Source of the DNA: Arthrobacter sp. AFG7.2
GTDB lineage: Bacteria > Actinomycetota > Actinomycetes > Actinomycetales > Micrococcaceae
Reading direction: 5' to 3'
DNA length: 64,000 nucleotides
NCBI RefSeq assembly: GCF_002892835.1
Contig: NZ_PJMB01000006.1
Location: 62,001-126,000, forward strand
The notes under the pieces were generated by a model. That model was not told the origin of the DNA. It saw only the letters and a list, made by a program, of their open reading frames with translations, and made no database searches. Made by a program: the position numbers and the translations under genes. This document shows, piece after piece, positions 18,379 through 27,676 of the stretch. Numbering within the stretch: position 1 is the first letter of the stretch; each line of letters begins with the position of its first letter.

Positions 18379-19809
18379 TCAGCCAGGTGATGTACGCGTC
18401 GGCGGAATGTTGTGGTTAAGGCGAAAGACATTGTGCGGATCGTAGCGGTCCTTGAGACCCACCAGGCGCTGGTATTTAGCCGCTCCATACGCGGCGCGGG
18501 CGGCGTCCGCTTCCTTGATTCCAACTTCCGCGCCCAGGAAATTAACGTACTCTCCATGCTCCGCGAACGGCTGCATGAGCCCGTAGGCTTTGCGGGCAAA
18601 CGCCGTCAGCCGCTCGTCCTCGGCGGGGTCCCGCCAGAACCCGTAAACGTTCAGCCAGTACCGCGCAGACCGGTTCGGGAACGCGGTGGCATCTTCCGGT
18701 ACCCGTCCGAACGCTCCTCCCATCTGGTGGATATCAATGCCGGTGCCCTCCCACGCCAATTCGGATGCGAAACCAAGCAGGACGTCCACCGTCTCCTCGT
18801 CCAGGCGCGAGAAGGAAACATTTTTCCAGTAGCCGCGGGAACCTTTGGGAAAGACGCTGTCCATGGCGCTCTGCCAGTCCAGCCAGGAGGCGGGGCCAAC
18901 TTCCTGCTCGTCCGGCGGGGCGGCGGCCCGGAGCTGGTCGGCAAGGGAGAGGCCGGCCTGGTGGTCCTCGGCAACCCAGGCGAACCCGATGATCATCCAC
19001 GGATCACTGCCCATCCCGAATTCCTCCGGGAAGACCAGGAACGAAACGATGGGGTTCATCTCGTCCGGCAAATCCCGGGACCAGCGGGCAAACGCCAGGA
19101 GGGCGTTGCGCCAGTGCCCGGGCCGGTAGAACAGGTTCCCGCCCAGCGGTGCCGGCGGCAGGTGGCGGGCACGAAAGGTGAAGGAGGACACCACGCCGAA
19201 GTTTCCACCGCCGCCGCGCAGTCCCCAGAACAACTCAGGGTTTTCCTGCCCGCTGGCGTGCAGGTGCTCCCCGGCGGCAGTGATGACCTCGGCTGATTCC
19301 AGATTGTCCAAGGTCAGGCCGTTGGAGCGCGTCAGCCAGCCCACGCCGCCGCCCAGGGTAAGCCCCGCCACACCGGTTCCGCTGATCACGCCCAGCGGGA
19401 CCGCGAGGTTGTGTACGGCCGTAGCACGGTCGACGTCGGCAAGTGTCACCCCTGGCTCCACTGTCACCAGCTTGCTCCCGGCGTCCACTTCAACGCGCTT
19501 CAACGGTCCCAGGTCCAGCACCAGTCCGCCGTCAACAGTGCCATGGCCGGCGATGTTGTGGCCTCCGCCGCGAACGGCCATCGCAAGGCCGGTCCGCCGG
19601 GCCGCTTCCAGCGTGGCGTCGATGTCCGCAATCGCCCTGGCCCGAACCACGGCCCTTGGCCGGAGGTCCACCATGCCGTTCCATACCTGTCGGGCTTCCT
19701 CATAGTGAGGATCCTGCGGCCCGACCAGGGAACCGGACAGTTTCGCCCGCAACTCCTGCAGCGCCTGCTGGATCGCACGTTCCGGGGTGGTGTAGTGAAC
19801 TGTGGACAT
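18379..19809 (-). CDS. FAD-linked oxidase, berberine-bridge (BBE) type
   Basis: 476 residues from ATG 19809. The PCMH-type FAD domain has RGGGHNIAGHG, where His84 is the expected covalent FAD ligand. The second-site Cys of bicovalent enzymes is absent (SGTGVAGLTLGGGVGWL). A substrate domain follows, then the BBE C-terminal motif KDRYDPHNVFRLNHNI. Family members oxidise sugars, alcohols or alkaloids with O2. No signal peptide is visible in the chosen frame. The longer frame upstream is not supported by a better ribosome site. Confidence 0.88.
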   Translation of the reverse strand: MSTVHYTTPERAIQQALQELRAKLSGSLVGPQDPHYEEARQVWNGMVDLRPRAVVRARAIADIDATLEAARRTGLAMAVRGGGHNIAGHGTVDGGLVLDLGPLKRVEVDAGSKLVTVEPGVTLADVDRATAVHNLAVPLGVISGTGVAGLTLGGGVGWLTRSNGLTLDNLESAEVITAAGEHLHASGQENPELFWGLRGGGGNFGVVSSFTFRARHLPPAPLGGNLFYRPGHWRNALLAFARWSRDLPDEMNPIVSFLVFPEEFGMGSDPWMIIGFAWVAEDHQAGLSLADQLRAAAPPDEQEVGPASWLDWQSAMDSVFPKGSRGYWKNVSFSRLDEETVDVLLGFASELAWEGTGIDIHQMGGAFGRVPEDATAFPNRSARYWLNVYGFWRDPAEDERLTAFARKAYGLMQPFAEHGEYVNFLGAEVGIKEADAARAAYGAAKYQRLVGLKDRYDPHNVFRLNHNIPPTRTSPG

Positions 19810-20079
19810 TGTGGGTGCTTCCGAATAAGGGTTAACGCCTTTGCTGGTGAGGCTGGACAGGAGAGGCGCCGGGCGCCTCAACGGAAGAATGACCGGCACC
19901 GCCGCCGGCAGGCTCACGCGATGTCCAGAGTTTAAGTTCGCCGCAGGGACCGGTCAATGACTTTTTGGTTCGCCTGCCGTCCTTTGGCGGGGGCCTGGCC
20001 GGCAGGGCTGTGGTGAAACTTTTGTTGTTCATTTCCGGCTGGTATCACTGCTGCTGGAGCAGGGGAGGGGGAATACCTG

Positions 20080-20463
20080 GTGATTGATCAGATTGCCGCA
20101 GTGTCAGCCTGCACAGTCCTGGCCGTGCTCGCGCTCTTCCAGGCCGCCCTTATCGCCGGGGCCCCGCTTGGCCGGCTCGCGTGGGGAGGGCAGCACGACG
20201 TGCTGCCGCCGGGGCTGAAGGTGGGGAGCACGGTCTCCATCGTGCTGTACGTTCTCTTCGGCTACGTGGCACTTGCGGCCACTGGCTTGGTACCCCTGGT
20301 TGTGGGCGGGGCTTTGATCGCCACCGCTGCCTGGGTGCTGGTGGCCTATTTTGCTCTGGGCATCCTGATGAACGCGGTGTCCCGCAGCAAGCAGGAGCGC
20401 CTGGTCATGACACCCGCAGCGATTGTCCTGGCCGGACTCTTCCTGGTGATTGCCCTCGGCTAG
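20080..20463 (+). CDS. Small four-helix membrane protein
   Basis: 127 residues, GTG start, with about four hydrophobic helices (VSACTVLAVLALFQAALIAG; VGSTVSIVLYVLFGYVALAA; VVGGALIATAAWVLVAYF; PAAIVLAGLFLVIAL). The pattern GAPLGRLAWGG in the first loop is familiar from small actinobacterial membrane proteins of unknown function. It stands alone, with 270 bases upstream in which I see no gene. Confidence 0.72.
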   Translation: MIDQIAAVSACTVLAVLALFQAALIAGAPLGRLAWGGQHDVLPPGLKVGSTVSIVLYVLFGYVALAATGLVPLVVGGALIATAAWVLVAYFALGILMNAVSRSKQERLVMTPAAIVLAGLFLVIALG

Positions 20464-20535
20464 CAACGCACGCGATCAGCTGTACCGGCACGGAGGAAGG
20501 TGCCACCCTGCGGGATCAGGATGCCTCGGCAGCTG

Positions 20536-20997
20536 CTACGTCGATTGCCGGGAGCGCGACCGGTGGGCGTTCCTGCGGAGCTGGAGGATGCGGGCGCCGC
20601 CGGCCATGGCCACCAGGACCCCGCCGGTCACGCTGGCAATAAACAGCGCCATGCCCAGCGGGACAAGACCCTCCAGGCCGAAGTAGCGCACTGTCACCTG
20701 GTCCTGGTTCTGCAGGATAAAGATGATCAGCAGGATCAGGAGCACCAGAGCAGCCACTACTGCTGCCCACACCACCCCGGCGCGGGTCACCCTCGGTTGG
20801 TCCCCAGCACCGGGAACTTTGGGTCCGGGCGTACCAGTCGGTGCCGGAACGCCAGGTGCTGCGTCCGGACGGGCCGGTGTGGAATCCGCAGAGGACGTGC
20901 CCGGCGAGGGCGTGCGGGCCGAAGACGAGGGCTCATCGGCATAGTTTCCGGTTCCCGGCTCCGGCTGTCCGGCGGGTGGGTAGTTTCCGGTACTCAT
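20536..20997 (-). CDS. LapA/DUF1049 domain membrane protein
   Basis: 153 residues. A roughly 70-residue disordered N-terminus (Pro, Gly, Ser, Thr, Asp) is followed by a DUF1049/LapA unit: a first helix (AAVVAALVLLILLIIFILQN), the short conserved QNQDQVTVRYFG linker, a second helix (PLGMALFIASVTGGVLVAMAG) and a basic tail. The LapA family takes part in envelope lipid assembly in Gram-negatives; its role in Actinobacteria is unknown. The TAAGCATGCTTA palindrome lies 28 bases upstream of the ATG. Confidence 0.82.
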   Translation of the reverse strand: MSTGNYPPAGQPEPGTGNYADEPSSSARTPSPGTSSADSTPARPDAAPGVPAPTGTPGPKVPGAGDQPRVTRAGVVWAAVVAALVLLILLIIFILQNQDQVTVRYFGLEGLVPLGMALFIASVTGGVLVAMAGGARILQLRRNAHRSRSRQST

Positions 20998-21025
20998 GCT
21001 GGTTCCCTTCGTCAGATGCAGATAA

Positions 21026-21037
21026 TAAGCATGCTTA
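21026..21037. promoter_or_regulatory. Perfect palindrome TAAGCATGCTTA
   Basis: A 12-bp perfect palindrome, followed on the minus strand by TTATC, ending 28 bases before the LapA-type gene start. It is the clearest member of the series at 3746, 7835 and 23998. Confidence 0.6.
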
Positions 21038-21171
21038 CGGTCCAACCATAGTGGGAGGGTTTGCTGCAGCACAATGCGGGGTGGCCACGGCGCCGTGGCG
21101 GACTGCCCAACCGCGGACGCAACGGAAGGGCCTCCAGTGAAGGCCCTTCCGCTGACTGTGCCGCACCGGCT

Positions 21172-21375
21172 TCAGACTCTCTCTTTGCTCTTTTCGGCCG
21201 AGGGGGCGTCCGGCGTCCGCGTTTTCCGCCAGCCCGGGAAAGCCCAGAACGTAAAGTCCTGCGCCCTGGCCGGCTTTTCCGGGGTTTCCACCGGTGTTTC
21301 CTGCTGTGGCTTCGCTTCGCTGTCAGTTTCTTTCCTGATGCTCCACCCGAAGTCCTTGCTGGATGAATAGCACAT
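21172..21375 (-). CDS. Short conserved-type protein with MCYSSSKDFGW start
   Basis: 67 residues from ATG 21375, with a strong AAGGAGG seven bases upstream. The N-terminus MCYSSSKDFGWSIRKE resembles a recurring start of short actinobacterial proteins with an initial Cys and KD(F/Y)GW motif; the rest is hydrophilic with an FTFWAFPGWRK segment near the end. No known domain. The strong ribosome site makes it a real gene despite its size. Confidence 0.6.
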   Translation of the reverse strand: MCYSSSKDFGWSIRKETDSEAKPQQETPVETPEKPARAQDFTFWAFPGWRKTRTPDAPSAEKSKERV

Positions 21376-21488
21376 CACAGACCTCCTTACAGTGACTGCC
21401 CTTTAATCGTCCTCCCGATCAGCGGCGGAGTCGACACTTTTGCGGAAGGCCTCCCAGCGGTTTGGGGCATTTGTGGGTCCGGCGCCGG

Positions 21489-21716
21489 TCACCCGCCTGC
21501 CAGCACGTCCCCGACGTCCTGGGGGCGGTGGAACTCGCAGGGGCCAGGATGCCGGAGGGGGAGGAAGCAGGTTCGGCCGGTGGGCAGGTGGACCAGGGCA
21601 CAGCGGCCGCTTTCGGCCACGTCTTCCCTGACGTTGGCATTATTCACGTCAGGCCTGGTTTCAGCCGGCGGCGGGACCGCCCCGGCTGTGGCTGTACTGG
21701 GGTGTTCGGCGTTCAT
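21489..21716 (-). CDS. Short Cys/His protein
   Basis: 75 residues, ATG preceded by AGGAGGAG. The N-terminal half is Ala/Pro/Thr-rich; the C-terminal half has CALVHLPTGRTC and HPGPCEFHRP, giving three Cys and three His that could bind a metal. I recognise no named family. It lies between the KDFGW protein and the amidase, all on the minus strand. Confidence 0.55.
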   Translation of the reverse strand: MNAEHPSTATAGAVPPPAETRPDVNNANVREDVAESGRCALVHLPTGRTCFLPLRHPGPCEFHRPQDVGDVLAGG

Positions 21717-21857
21717 AACGGCAACTCCTCCTGGCAGTGGCCGGCGGAGAGGTGCCGCGGCCTGACACGTACACAGTCTGCTACCGGACGGTTACCGGGG
21801 GATTAAGCGGGCGTTAGGGCCAGGTCAATAATCCGTTGCCATGAAAAACCTGGCGAC

Positions 21858-23327
21858 TCAGAAACCAAGCTGGCAGGCAACCTGCAGGAGGAGGGACTCC
21901 GATCCCAAGGGGCCAACAAGCTGGATTCCCATCGGCAGCCCATGCCCCCGCATTCCGCCGGTCCAGTGCACGGGCAAGGTAATGGCCGGCAGGCCGCATA
22001 CATTGACCATGGAAGACCACGGGGCGTATTCGCACTGTTTGCGGTAGTCGCCGTCGGCATCCCCGGGCCACTGCGTCGCCGGCCAGTTGTCACTGCCGTG
22101 CATGGTGCCGGTGAACCAGCCCACGGGGCGTGGCGTCTGGGCAAGGGCGGGCGTGAGCAGCAGGTCCCACTGCGCATACTGAGCTGCGGTGTCGTGCTCG
22201 AACTGCCGCAGGAGTGCCAGGGATTCAGCGAGCTTTGCCGGGCTGCGCTGCTGTGCACGGCGCCGGAACGTCCGGGTCAGGGGCGCCAGCAGCGCCTCCC
22301 GGTGGGGGCTGATCCGGGCTGCCCCAACCGCCGCCGTCCACGCCGTGGTGAAAGCGTCCGGGTAGCGGTTGTCGTACCGGATGGAAGCTTCGCTGAGGGC
22401 ATGTCCCGCATGCTCCAGCAGGTCCGCTCCCACCTTGAGGGCATCCAGGGCGTCCTGCTCGGGGCTGAAGGGAAAGGTGCCGGACCACGGGCTGTCCAGG
22501 CTGACGCCAATCCGGAGCTTCGGCGGCTCCTGCCGGACCGCTGCCAGGTAGCCGCCCTTCGGGTAGGTCGAGGGTCCGGGACTGGTGGGAGGGGGCACCA
22601 AAGCGTCCATCATTAGTGCCGCGTCACCAAAGCTCCTGGCGATGGGGCCGGCAACCACCAGGCGCGCGGGATCGCCAAGGCTTTCCCCGGCCGGGACCAG
22701 GCCGCGGCCCGGTTTGAGTCCTATGACTCCGCAGGCAGCGGCAGGAATCCGGATGGACCCGCCGCCGTCGGTGCCTGGTGCGAACGGGAGCAGTCCGGCA
22801 GCCACGGCACCGGCGCTGCCGCCCGAGGAACCGCCTGAGCTCCTGCTTAGGGCATGCGGATTGCGCGACGGCGGCGCAATCCGGTTTTCGCTGTACGCAG
22901 TCAGTCCGAATTCGGGAACCTGGGTCTTGCCCAGCGAAATGGCGCCCGCCTTCTTAAGCAGGGCTGCCAGCGGACTGTCGCCCTGTGCCGGTTTGTGGTC
23001 CAGCGCCGCGCTGCCGTGCGTGGTGACGACGCCCGCCACGTCCGTCAGGTCCTTGAAGGCCAGCGGCAGGCCGTGCAGCAGGGGCAGGTCCTCGTCCGGA
23101 ACCCTGGCCTGCAGGGAATCCGCGGCGCCGGCATCGGCCATCGCCTGTTCCGCCGTCACCGTGACGAACGCACCCAGCATCGGGTTCTGCTGTTCGATCC
23201 TTGCGAGGAAAAAGCTTGCTGCTTCGGTTGCGGACACTGTTCCCTGCCGCAGCAGGTCCCGAAGCTCGACGGCCGGCAGTTCGTGCAGTTCAACCAAGGG
23301 GGCACGCACCCTGGCAAGGACTGTCAT
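21858..23327 (-). CDS. Amidase signature family hydrolase, possibly frameshifted at the C-terminus
   Basis: 489 residues from ATG 23327. The amidase Ser-cisSer-Lys triad is visible: Lys in GLPLAFKDLTDVAG, the Gly/Ser-rich loop SSGGSSGGSAGAVAAG and GTDGGGSIRIPA. The late landmark is NVCGLPAITLPVHW. These enzymes hydrolyse amides such as 6-aminohexanoate dimers, indoleacetamide or glutamyl amides; the substrate here is unknown. The frame stops right after VACQLGF, while the next frame continues as SESPGFSWQRIIDLALTPA, which resembles the usual family ending. One base fewer near 21868-21874 would restore about 20 residues. Confidence 0.88.
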   Translation of the reverse strand: MTVLARVRAPLVELHELPAVELRDLLRQGTVSATEAASFFLARIEQQNPMLGAFVTVTAEQAMADAGAADSLQARVPDEDLPLLHGLPLAFKDLTDVAGVVTTHGSAALDHKPAQGDSPLAALLKKAGAISLGKTQVPEFGLTAYSENRIAPPSRNPHALSRSSGGSSGGSAGAVAAGLLPFAPGTDGGGSIRIPAAACGVIGLKPGRGLVPAGESLGDPARLVVAGPIARSFGDAALMMDALVPPPTSPGPSTYPKGGYLAAVRQEPPKLRIGVSLDSPWSGTFPFSPEQDALDALKVGADLLEHAGHALSEASIRYDNRYPDAFTTAWTAAVGAARISPHREALLAPLTRTFRRRAQQRSPAKLAESLALLRQFEHDTAAQYAQWDLLLTPALAQTPRPVGWFTGTMHGSDNWPATQWPGDADGDYRKQCEYAPWSSMVNVCGLPAITLPVHWTGGMRGHGLPMGIQLVGPLGSESLLLQVACQLGF

Positions 23328-23489
23328 GGTGGAGGAAGCTTCCGCCTCCCGTGCTCTCGGGGGTGGGCTGGGCAAGGGCCAAAGGTTCCTCCTAGGGTCT
23401 TCCAGAAGCCTAACGTGGCTGGCGGCAGCCTCCTTCGGCGGGGTAAGCACTAGGCTTAAACCGACCCCGATCCGCGAAGGCAGGACTCC

Positions 23490-23816
23490 ATGAGCGATTT
23501 CGACAACGTCCCCGTCCACGGCATCCCCGACGATGCAGTCATCCTTGATGTCCGTGAGGACTACGAGTGGGTGGCCGGCCATGCCGACGGTGCTCTCCAC
23601 ATTCCACTGGACCAGCTTCCGTCACGGCTGGAAGAGCTTGATCCGGACGAGGACCTCTACGTGATCTGCCGTACGGGAGGCCGCTCCTTCCGGGCAGCGC
23701 AGTGGCTCACCGGCCAGGGTTACACCGCCATTAACGTTGCCGGCGGCATGGACATGTGGCTGGAGGCCGGGAAGCCCCTCGTCTCGGACAACGGGCTGAA
23801 GCCCATGGTGCTGTAA
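23490..23816 (+). CDS. Rhodanese-like domain protein
   Basis: 108 residues, a single rhodanese domain with active-site loop CRTGGRS starting at Cys60 and the typical VILDVRE start and GGMDMW end. Single-domain rhodaneses move sulfane sulfur or act in redox signalling. Divergent from the amidase gene. Cytoplasmic; no partner is evident nearby. Confidence 0.9.
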   Translation: MSDFDNVPVHGIPDDAVILDVREDYEWVAGHADGALHIPLDQLPSRLEELDPDEDLYVICRTGGRSFRAAQWLTGQGYTAINVAGGMDMWLEAGKPLVSDNGLKPMVL

Positions 23817-23997
23817 GCGAGGGATATGCATGCCGGCGCCGCCCCCATCCGGGCAAATACCAGGCCTTCGGGACGGCACGCGCCTGGTGGGAAAGACCTA
23901 CTCCAACGCCTTATGAGAGGCCGCTGAAAGCGGTTCCGCCGCTTCGCCCTAAGCGTAGGTGAATGCCCTTCGAAGTACTTCCGCGGGTTGTGGGCAA

Positions 23998-24009
23998 TGC
24001 GTATGCTTA
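23998..24009 (+). promoter_or_regulatory. TGCGTATGCTTA, half-conserved TAAGCATGCTTA-type site
   Basis: The right half (ATGCTTA followed by CTTGA) matches the perfect palindrome at 21026, while the left half is degenerate. It lies 41 bases before the ATG of the small gene at 24051. Confidence 0.4.
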
Positions 24010-24050
24010 CTTGATCCACCGGGGATGGCCCCTAGCGAAGGGAGCGCGTC

Positions 24051-24254
24051 ATGACTACCAGCAGCACCGAGAACGACGGCCAGGGGATGATCGTCAATCC
24101 CCGGCCCACTGCCGACAACCAGGACTGGGACGGCGACGAAGCGGACCGTGCTGACCGCCTGCGCTTCGAAGAAGAGCAGGCCATGATTCGTGAACAGTCG
24201 GAAGCCCACGCGGCGGCAAAGGCTGCCGAGGAGAACAAGCGCGCCGGCGAATAG
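24051..24254 (+). CDS. Small hydrophilic helical protein
   Basis: 67 residues with GAAGGGAG ahead of the ATG. The N-terminus is Ser/Thr/Asp-rich; the C-terminal half is a charged Ala/Glu/Arg helix (RLRFEEEQAMIREQSEAHAA) of coiled-coil character. No Cys, no membrane segment, no recognised family. It shares the palindrome-type promoter of the other stress-like genes. Confidence 0.6.
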   Translation: MTTSSTENDGQGMIVNPRPTADNQDWDGDEADRADRLRFEEEQAMIREQSEAHAAAKAAEENKRAGE

Positions 24255-24257
24255 CCG

Positions 24258-25313
24258 CTACCCCAGCGCCTTGACCCGGACCAGCAGGGACCGCGGCTCC
24301 ACCTGGACGCTGACTTTCGTAGCTTCGCCGGCAGTGTCGCCGTCCAGCTGGGTGGCCATTGGTTCCGGGCATTTGATGACGATCCTGCCAGACCGGTAGA
24401 CGGTCATGGCGGGCAGCTTGCCGGTGTGCTTGAACATGATCTTGACGTACATCAGAAGCCAGCCGAGAGCGCTCCGCGGGCTCATTACCACCACGTCCAG
24501 CATGCCGTCATCGATCATGGCCTGGGGGATGAAGTCGATCCCGCCGGGGATCAGGCCGCAGTTTGCGAACAATACGCTCCGGATGTTCCGGACCTGCTCG
24601 GGACTGCCGTCAAGGGAAATGGAGATCTTCTTGCGGCGCCCGGGCAAATGCCTCATGCCGGCCTCGGTATAGGCCAGCCATCCCACGGCCTTTTTCAGGC
24701 CGGCGTTGGTGTCCGCCAGGATTTCAGCGTCCATGCCGATGCCGGCTATTACCAGGAAGACGTGCTCTGAAGAACTTCCGGTGCGGGAATTTTCGATTCC
24801 CATCCGGGCCGTATCAATGTAGCGCTGGCGGCCGAAAAGGGCCGTGTTGACGCTGGCGTGCAGGTCGTTGATTTCCCCGTTCACGTTCCGCGCCAGCAGG
24901 TTGCCGGTGCCCAGCGGAACAAGTCCCATGGGCACGTTGGTGTGCACGAGCGACTCGGCTACCACGCGGACGGTCCCGTCGCCGCCGCCCACCAGGATCA
25001 CGTCGGGCTTGCAGGCCAGCGCCGCCTGCACCTGGGAATAGCCGGGGTCTTCGGCCGTCGTTTCGAAGAAGACGGGATTCTCCCAGCCGGCCGCAAGGCA
25101 GCCCCGCTGGATGGTGGCCCGCGCTTCTTCCGACCTGGCCTTGATGGGGTTGAGGATCACGGCGACACGCTGCTCGGTGAGGCCGGAGTCCTGCGCATCC
25201 CCGCCCACCGTGCTGCGGATGTGCAGGGCCTTGAGCCTGCGCACGCCCCACCAGCTGGAGATGGCGAACGCGAGGGCCACCACAGTCAGCAGGTACAGGA
25301 TCCAGTCGCTCAT
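24258..25313 (-). CDS. Diacylglycerol kinase catalytic-domain lipid kinase
   Basis: 351 residues. An N-terminal membrane helix ([19 protein letters not shown]) is followed by a DAGK catalytic domain: AVILNPIKA, the nucleotide loop [22 protein letters not shown] and the later [16 protein letters not shown]. The family phosphorylates diacylglycerol or related lipids (YegS/DgkB/BmrU group). The N-terminal anchor places it at the membrane. It is convergent with the small gene at 24051 and divergent from serS. Confidence 0.88.
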   Translation of the reverse strand: MSDWILYLLTVVALAFAISSWWGVRRLKALHIRSTVGGDAQDSGLTEQRVAVILNPIKARSEEARATIQRGCLAAGWENPVFFETTAEDPGYSQVQAALACKPDVILVGGGDGTVRVVAESLVHTNVPMGLVPLGTGNLLARNVNGEINDLHASVNTALFGRQRYIDTARMGIENSRTGSSSEHVFLVIAGIGMDAEILADTNAGLKKAVGWLAYTEAGMRHLPGRRKKISISLDGSPEQVRNIRSVLFANCGLIPGGIDFIPQAMIDDGMLDVVVMSPRSALGWLLMYVKIMFKHTGKLPAMTVYRSGRIVIKCPEPMATQLDGDTAGEATKVSVQVEPRSLLVRVKALG

Positions 25314-25402
25314 GGTGCTTCAACAGTAGCCCGGCGGAAGCTTCGGGGCCGCCGCGCCCGCTGCCGCCCGCCGTCGTGCGCGGGATTGGATACCCTTGTG
25401 AG

Positions 25403-26683
25403 GTGATCGACGTAAAAGACCTCAGCGAAAACCCGGAAAAGTACCGTGCCAGCCAGCGTGCCCGCCGCGCAGACGAATCAGTGGTGGACGCGATCATCTC
25501 CGCGGATTCCGCCCGCCGGGCGGCGCTGATCCGCTTCGAGAACCTCCGTGCCGAGCAGAACGCCTTTGGCAAGAAGGTGGCGCAGGCAAAGGGCGACGAA
25601 AAAAAGGCCCTGCTGGCCGAGGTCAAGGAGCTGGCCAACTCGGTCAAGGCAGCCTCGGCAGAGGCAGACGCTGCGCAGTCGAAGCAGGACGAACTGCTCC
25701 GCACCCTGCCCAACCTCATCGAGGACGGCGTGCCCGAGGGCGGCGAGGATGACTACGTGGTGGTCAAGACCGTCGGTACCCCGCGCGAATTCCGGGATTT
25801 TGAGCCCAAAGACCACCTGGAGATCGGCGAGTTGATCGGCGCGATCGACATGGAGCGCGGCGCCAAGGTTTCCGGCGCACGCTTCTACTTCCTCCGCGGC
25901 GTGGGTGCGCGGCTGGAGATGGCGTTGCTGCAAATGGCCATGGACCAGGCGATTGAAGCCGGTTTTGTCCCGATGATCACGCCCACCCTGGTACGTCCCG
26001 AGACCATGCAGGGCACCGGCTTCGATGTGAAGCACGACGCCGAGATCTACCGCCTCGCGGAAGACGACCTGTACCTCGTCGGCACCTCGGAGGTTGCGCT
26101 CGCCGGGTACCACGCGGACGAAATCCTGGACTTTTCCGCCGGCCCGATCCGCTACGCGGGCCAGAGCTCCTGCTACCGGCGTGAAGCCGGTTCGCACGGC
26201 AAGGACACCCGCGGCATTATCCGCGTGCACCAGTTCAACAAAGTGGAGATGTTCATCTACACCACCGTTGAAGAGGCTGCCGCGGAGCACGGGCGGCTGC
26301 TGGCGTGGGAAGAGGAAATGCTGGCCAAGTGCGAGCTTCCGTACCGCGTCATCGACACCGCAGCCGGTGACCTTGGCATGTCTGCCGCGCGGAAGTTCGA
26401 CTGCGAAGCGTGGGTCCCTACCCAGGGCGCTTACCGTGAGCTGACTTCCACGTCCAACTGCACCAGCTTCCAGGCCCGCCGCCTGAACATCCGCGAGCGT
26501 GCGGTGAACGAGGCCGGCGTCGCAAAGGGCACCCGCGCCGTGGCCACCCTGAACGGAACGCTGGCCACCACGCGTTGGATCGTGGCGCTGCTGGAGCACC
26601 ACCAGAACGCGGACGGCTCGGTCACCGTGCCCAAGGCGCTGCAGAAGTACCTGGGCGGCCTCGAGGTCCTCCCGGTCCTGTAG
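25403..26683 (+). CDS. serS: Seryl-tRNA synthetase
   Basis: 426 residues from GTG 25403, giving the canonical start [18 protein letters not shown]; a longer frame upstream lacks family similarity. It has an N-terminal coiled-coil tRNA-binding arm (about 40-105) and a class II catalytic core. Motif 2 is visible around [21 protein letters not shown] and motif 3 around [17 protein letters not shown]. It charges tRNA-Ser (and tRNA-Sec if present) with serine. Essential cytoplasmic enzyme. Confidence 0.97.
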   Translation: MIDVKDLSENPEKYRASQRARRADESVVDAIISADSARRAALIRFENLRAEQNAFGKKVAQAKGDEKKALLAEVKELANSVKAASAEADAAQSKQDELLRTLPNLIEDGVPEGGEDDYVVVKTVGTPREFRDFEPKDHLEIGELIGAIDMERGAKVSGARFYFLRGVGARLEMALLQMAMDQAIEAGFVPMITPTLVRPETMQGTGFDVKHDAEIYRLAEDDLYLVGTSEVALAGYHADEILDFSAGPIRYAGQSSCYRREAGSHGKDTRGIIRVHQFNKVEMFIYTTVEEAAAEHGRLLAWEEEMLAKCELPYRVIDTAAGDLGMSAARKFDCEAWVPTQGAYRELTSTSNCTSFQARRLNIRERAVNEAGVAKGTRAVATLNGTLATTRWIVALLEHHQNADGSVTVPKALQKYLGGLEVLPVL

Positions 26684-26793
26684 GTTTCGCAGCTACCGCT
26701 CCAGTTGAAGGTAACCGAAATTTTAATGTGGTGTTCAACAAATCTGCGGCCCGCGTCCTAGCGTCTGAAGGGGACGTCTGGTTCACTATGTGA

Positions 26794-27651
26794 ATGACAA
26801 CGCTGACTGAAACCTCAGTCGCCGGCAACGATGACCGGCGAGACAACAACGAGAACACTGACCAGAAGCTGATGGTCGCACTGGACGTGGATGGCACACT
26901 GGTGGACCACGACGGCCACATGTCCCCGGGTGTCCGGGAATCGGCGCAGGCAGTGGTGGCGGCCGGGCATGAGGTCATGATCGCCACGGGCCGGTCGCTC
27001 AACGCCACCCTGCCCATCATTGAAAAGATCGGGATCGAGCGAGGCTACGCTGTCTGCTGCAACGGCGGCGTGACTTTGCGCCTGCACCCGGGCCTGGACC
27101 GGGGTTACGAGGTCATCCACAAGGCCACCTTCGACCCCGCGCCCGCCCTCCGCGCCCTCCGTGAGCGCCTTCCCTCGGCCAAGTACGCGCTGGAGGACGC
27201 CGACGGCAACTTCCTGTCCACCGAACGCTTCCAGGACCCCAGTTTCGGCGTCGAGGCTGTCGGCGTGGATTTCCACACCATGCTCGAAGCCACGGCCGTG
27301 CGCGTGGTGGTGTTCAGCACCGAGAACACCCCGGAGGAGTTCAACGAGGCAATCGAGCACGTGGGCCTTGCCGGAGTCACCTACTCGGTGGGCTGGACTG
27401 CGTGGCTGGATATCGCCGCGGCCGGCGTGACCAAGGCCAGCGCCCTGGAGAACCTCCGCGGGAGGCTCGGCATTGAACAGCACCTCACAGTAGCCATCGG
27501 CGACGGCCGCAACGACATCGAGATGCTCACCTGGGCAGGCCGGGGAGTTGCCATGGGCCAGGCTCCCGAGGAAGTCATCGCCGCCGCGAACGAGGTCACG
27601 CATTCAGTATTCGAAGACGGCGCCGCCCACGTGCTGCGCAGTCTGCTCTGA
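26794..27651 (+). CDS. HAD superfamily (Cof-type) phosphatase
   Basis: 285 residues. HAD motif I is ALDVDGTLV (Asp31, Asp33), motif II is in IATGRS and motif IV is GDGRNDIEM, with a C2B-type cap between: the Cof/YidA sugar-phosphatase group. A roughly 25-residue hydrophilic N-terminal extension precedes the domain. There is no close ribosome site; an ATGTGAATG sequence places a start-stop codon pair directly before the chosen ATG, so the true start could lie further in (MVALDVDG at 26872). Confidence 0.85.
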   Translation: MTTLTETSVAGNDDRRDNNENTDQKLMVALDVDGTLVDHDGHMSPGVRESAQAVVAAGHEVMIATGRSLNATLPIIEKIGIERGYAVCCNGGVTLRLHPGLDRGYEVIHKATFDPAPALRALRERLPSAKYALEDADGNFLSTERFQDPSFGVEAVGVDFHTMLEATAVRVVVFSTENTPEEFNEAIEHVGLAGVTYSVGWTAWLDIAAAGVTKASALENLRGRLGIEQHLTVAIGDGRNDIEMLTWAGRGVAMGQAPEEVIAAANEVTHSVFEDGAAHVLRSLL

Positions 27652-27676
27652 CGCACGTACAAGGCAGAATGGAAGT

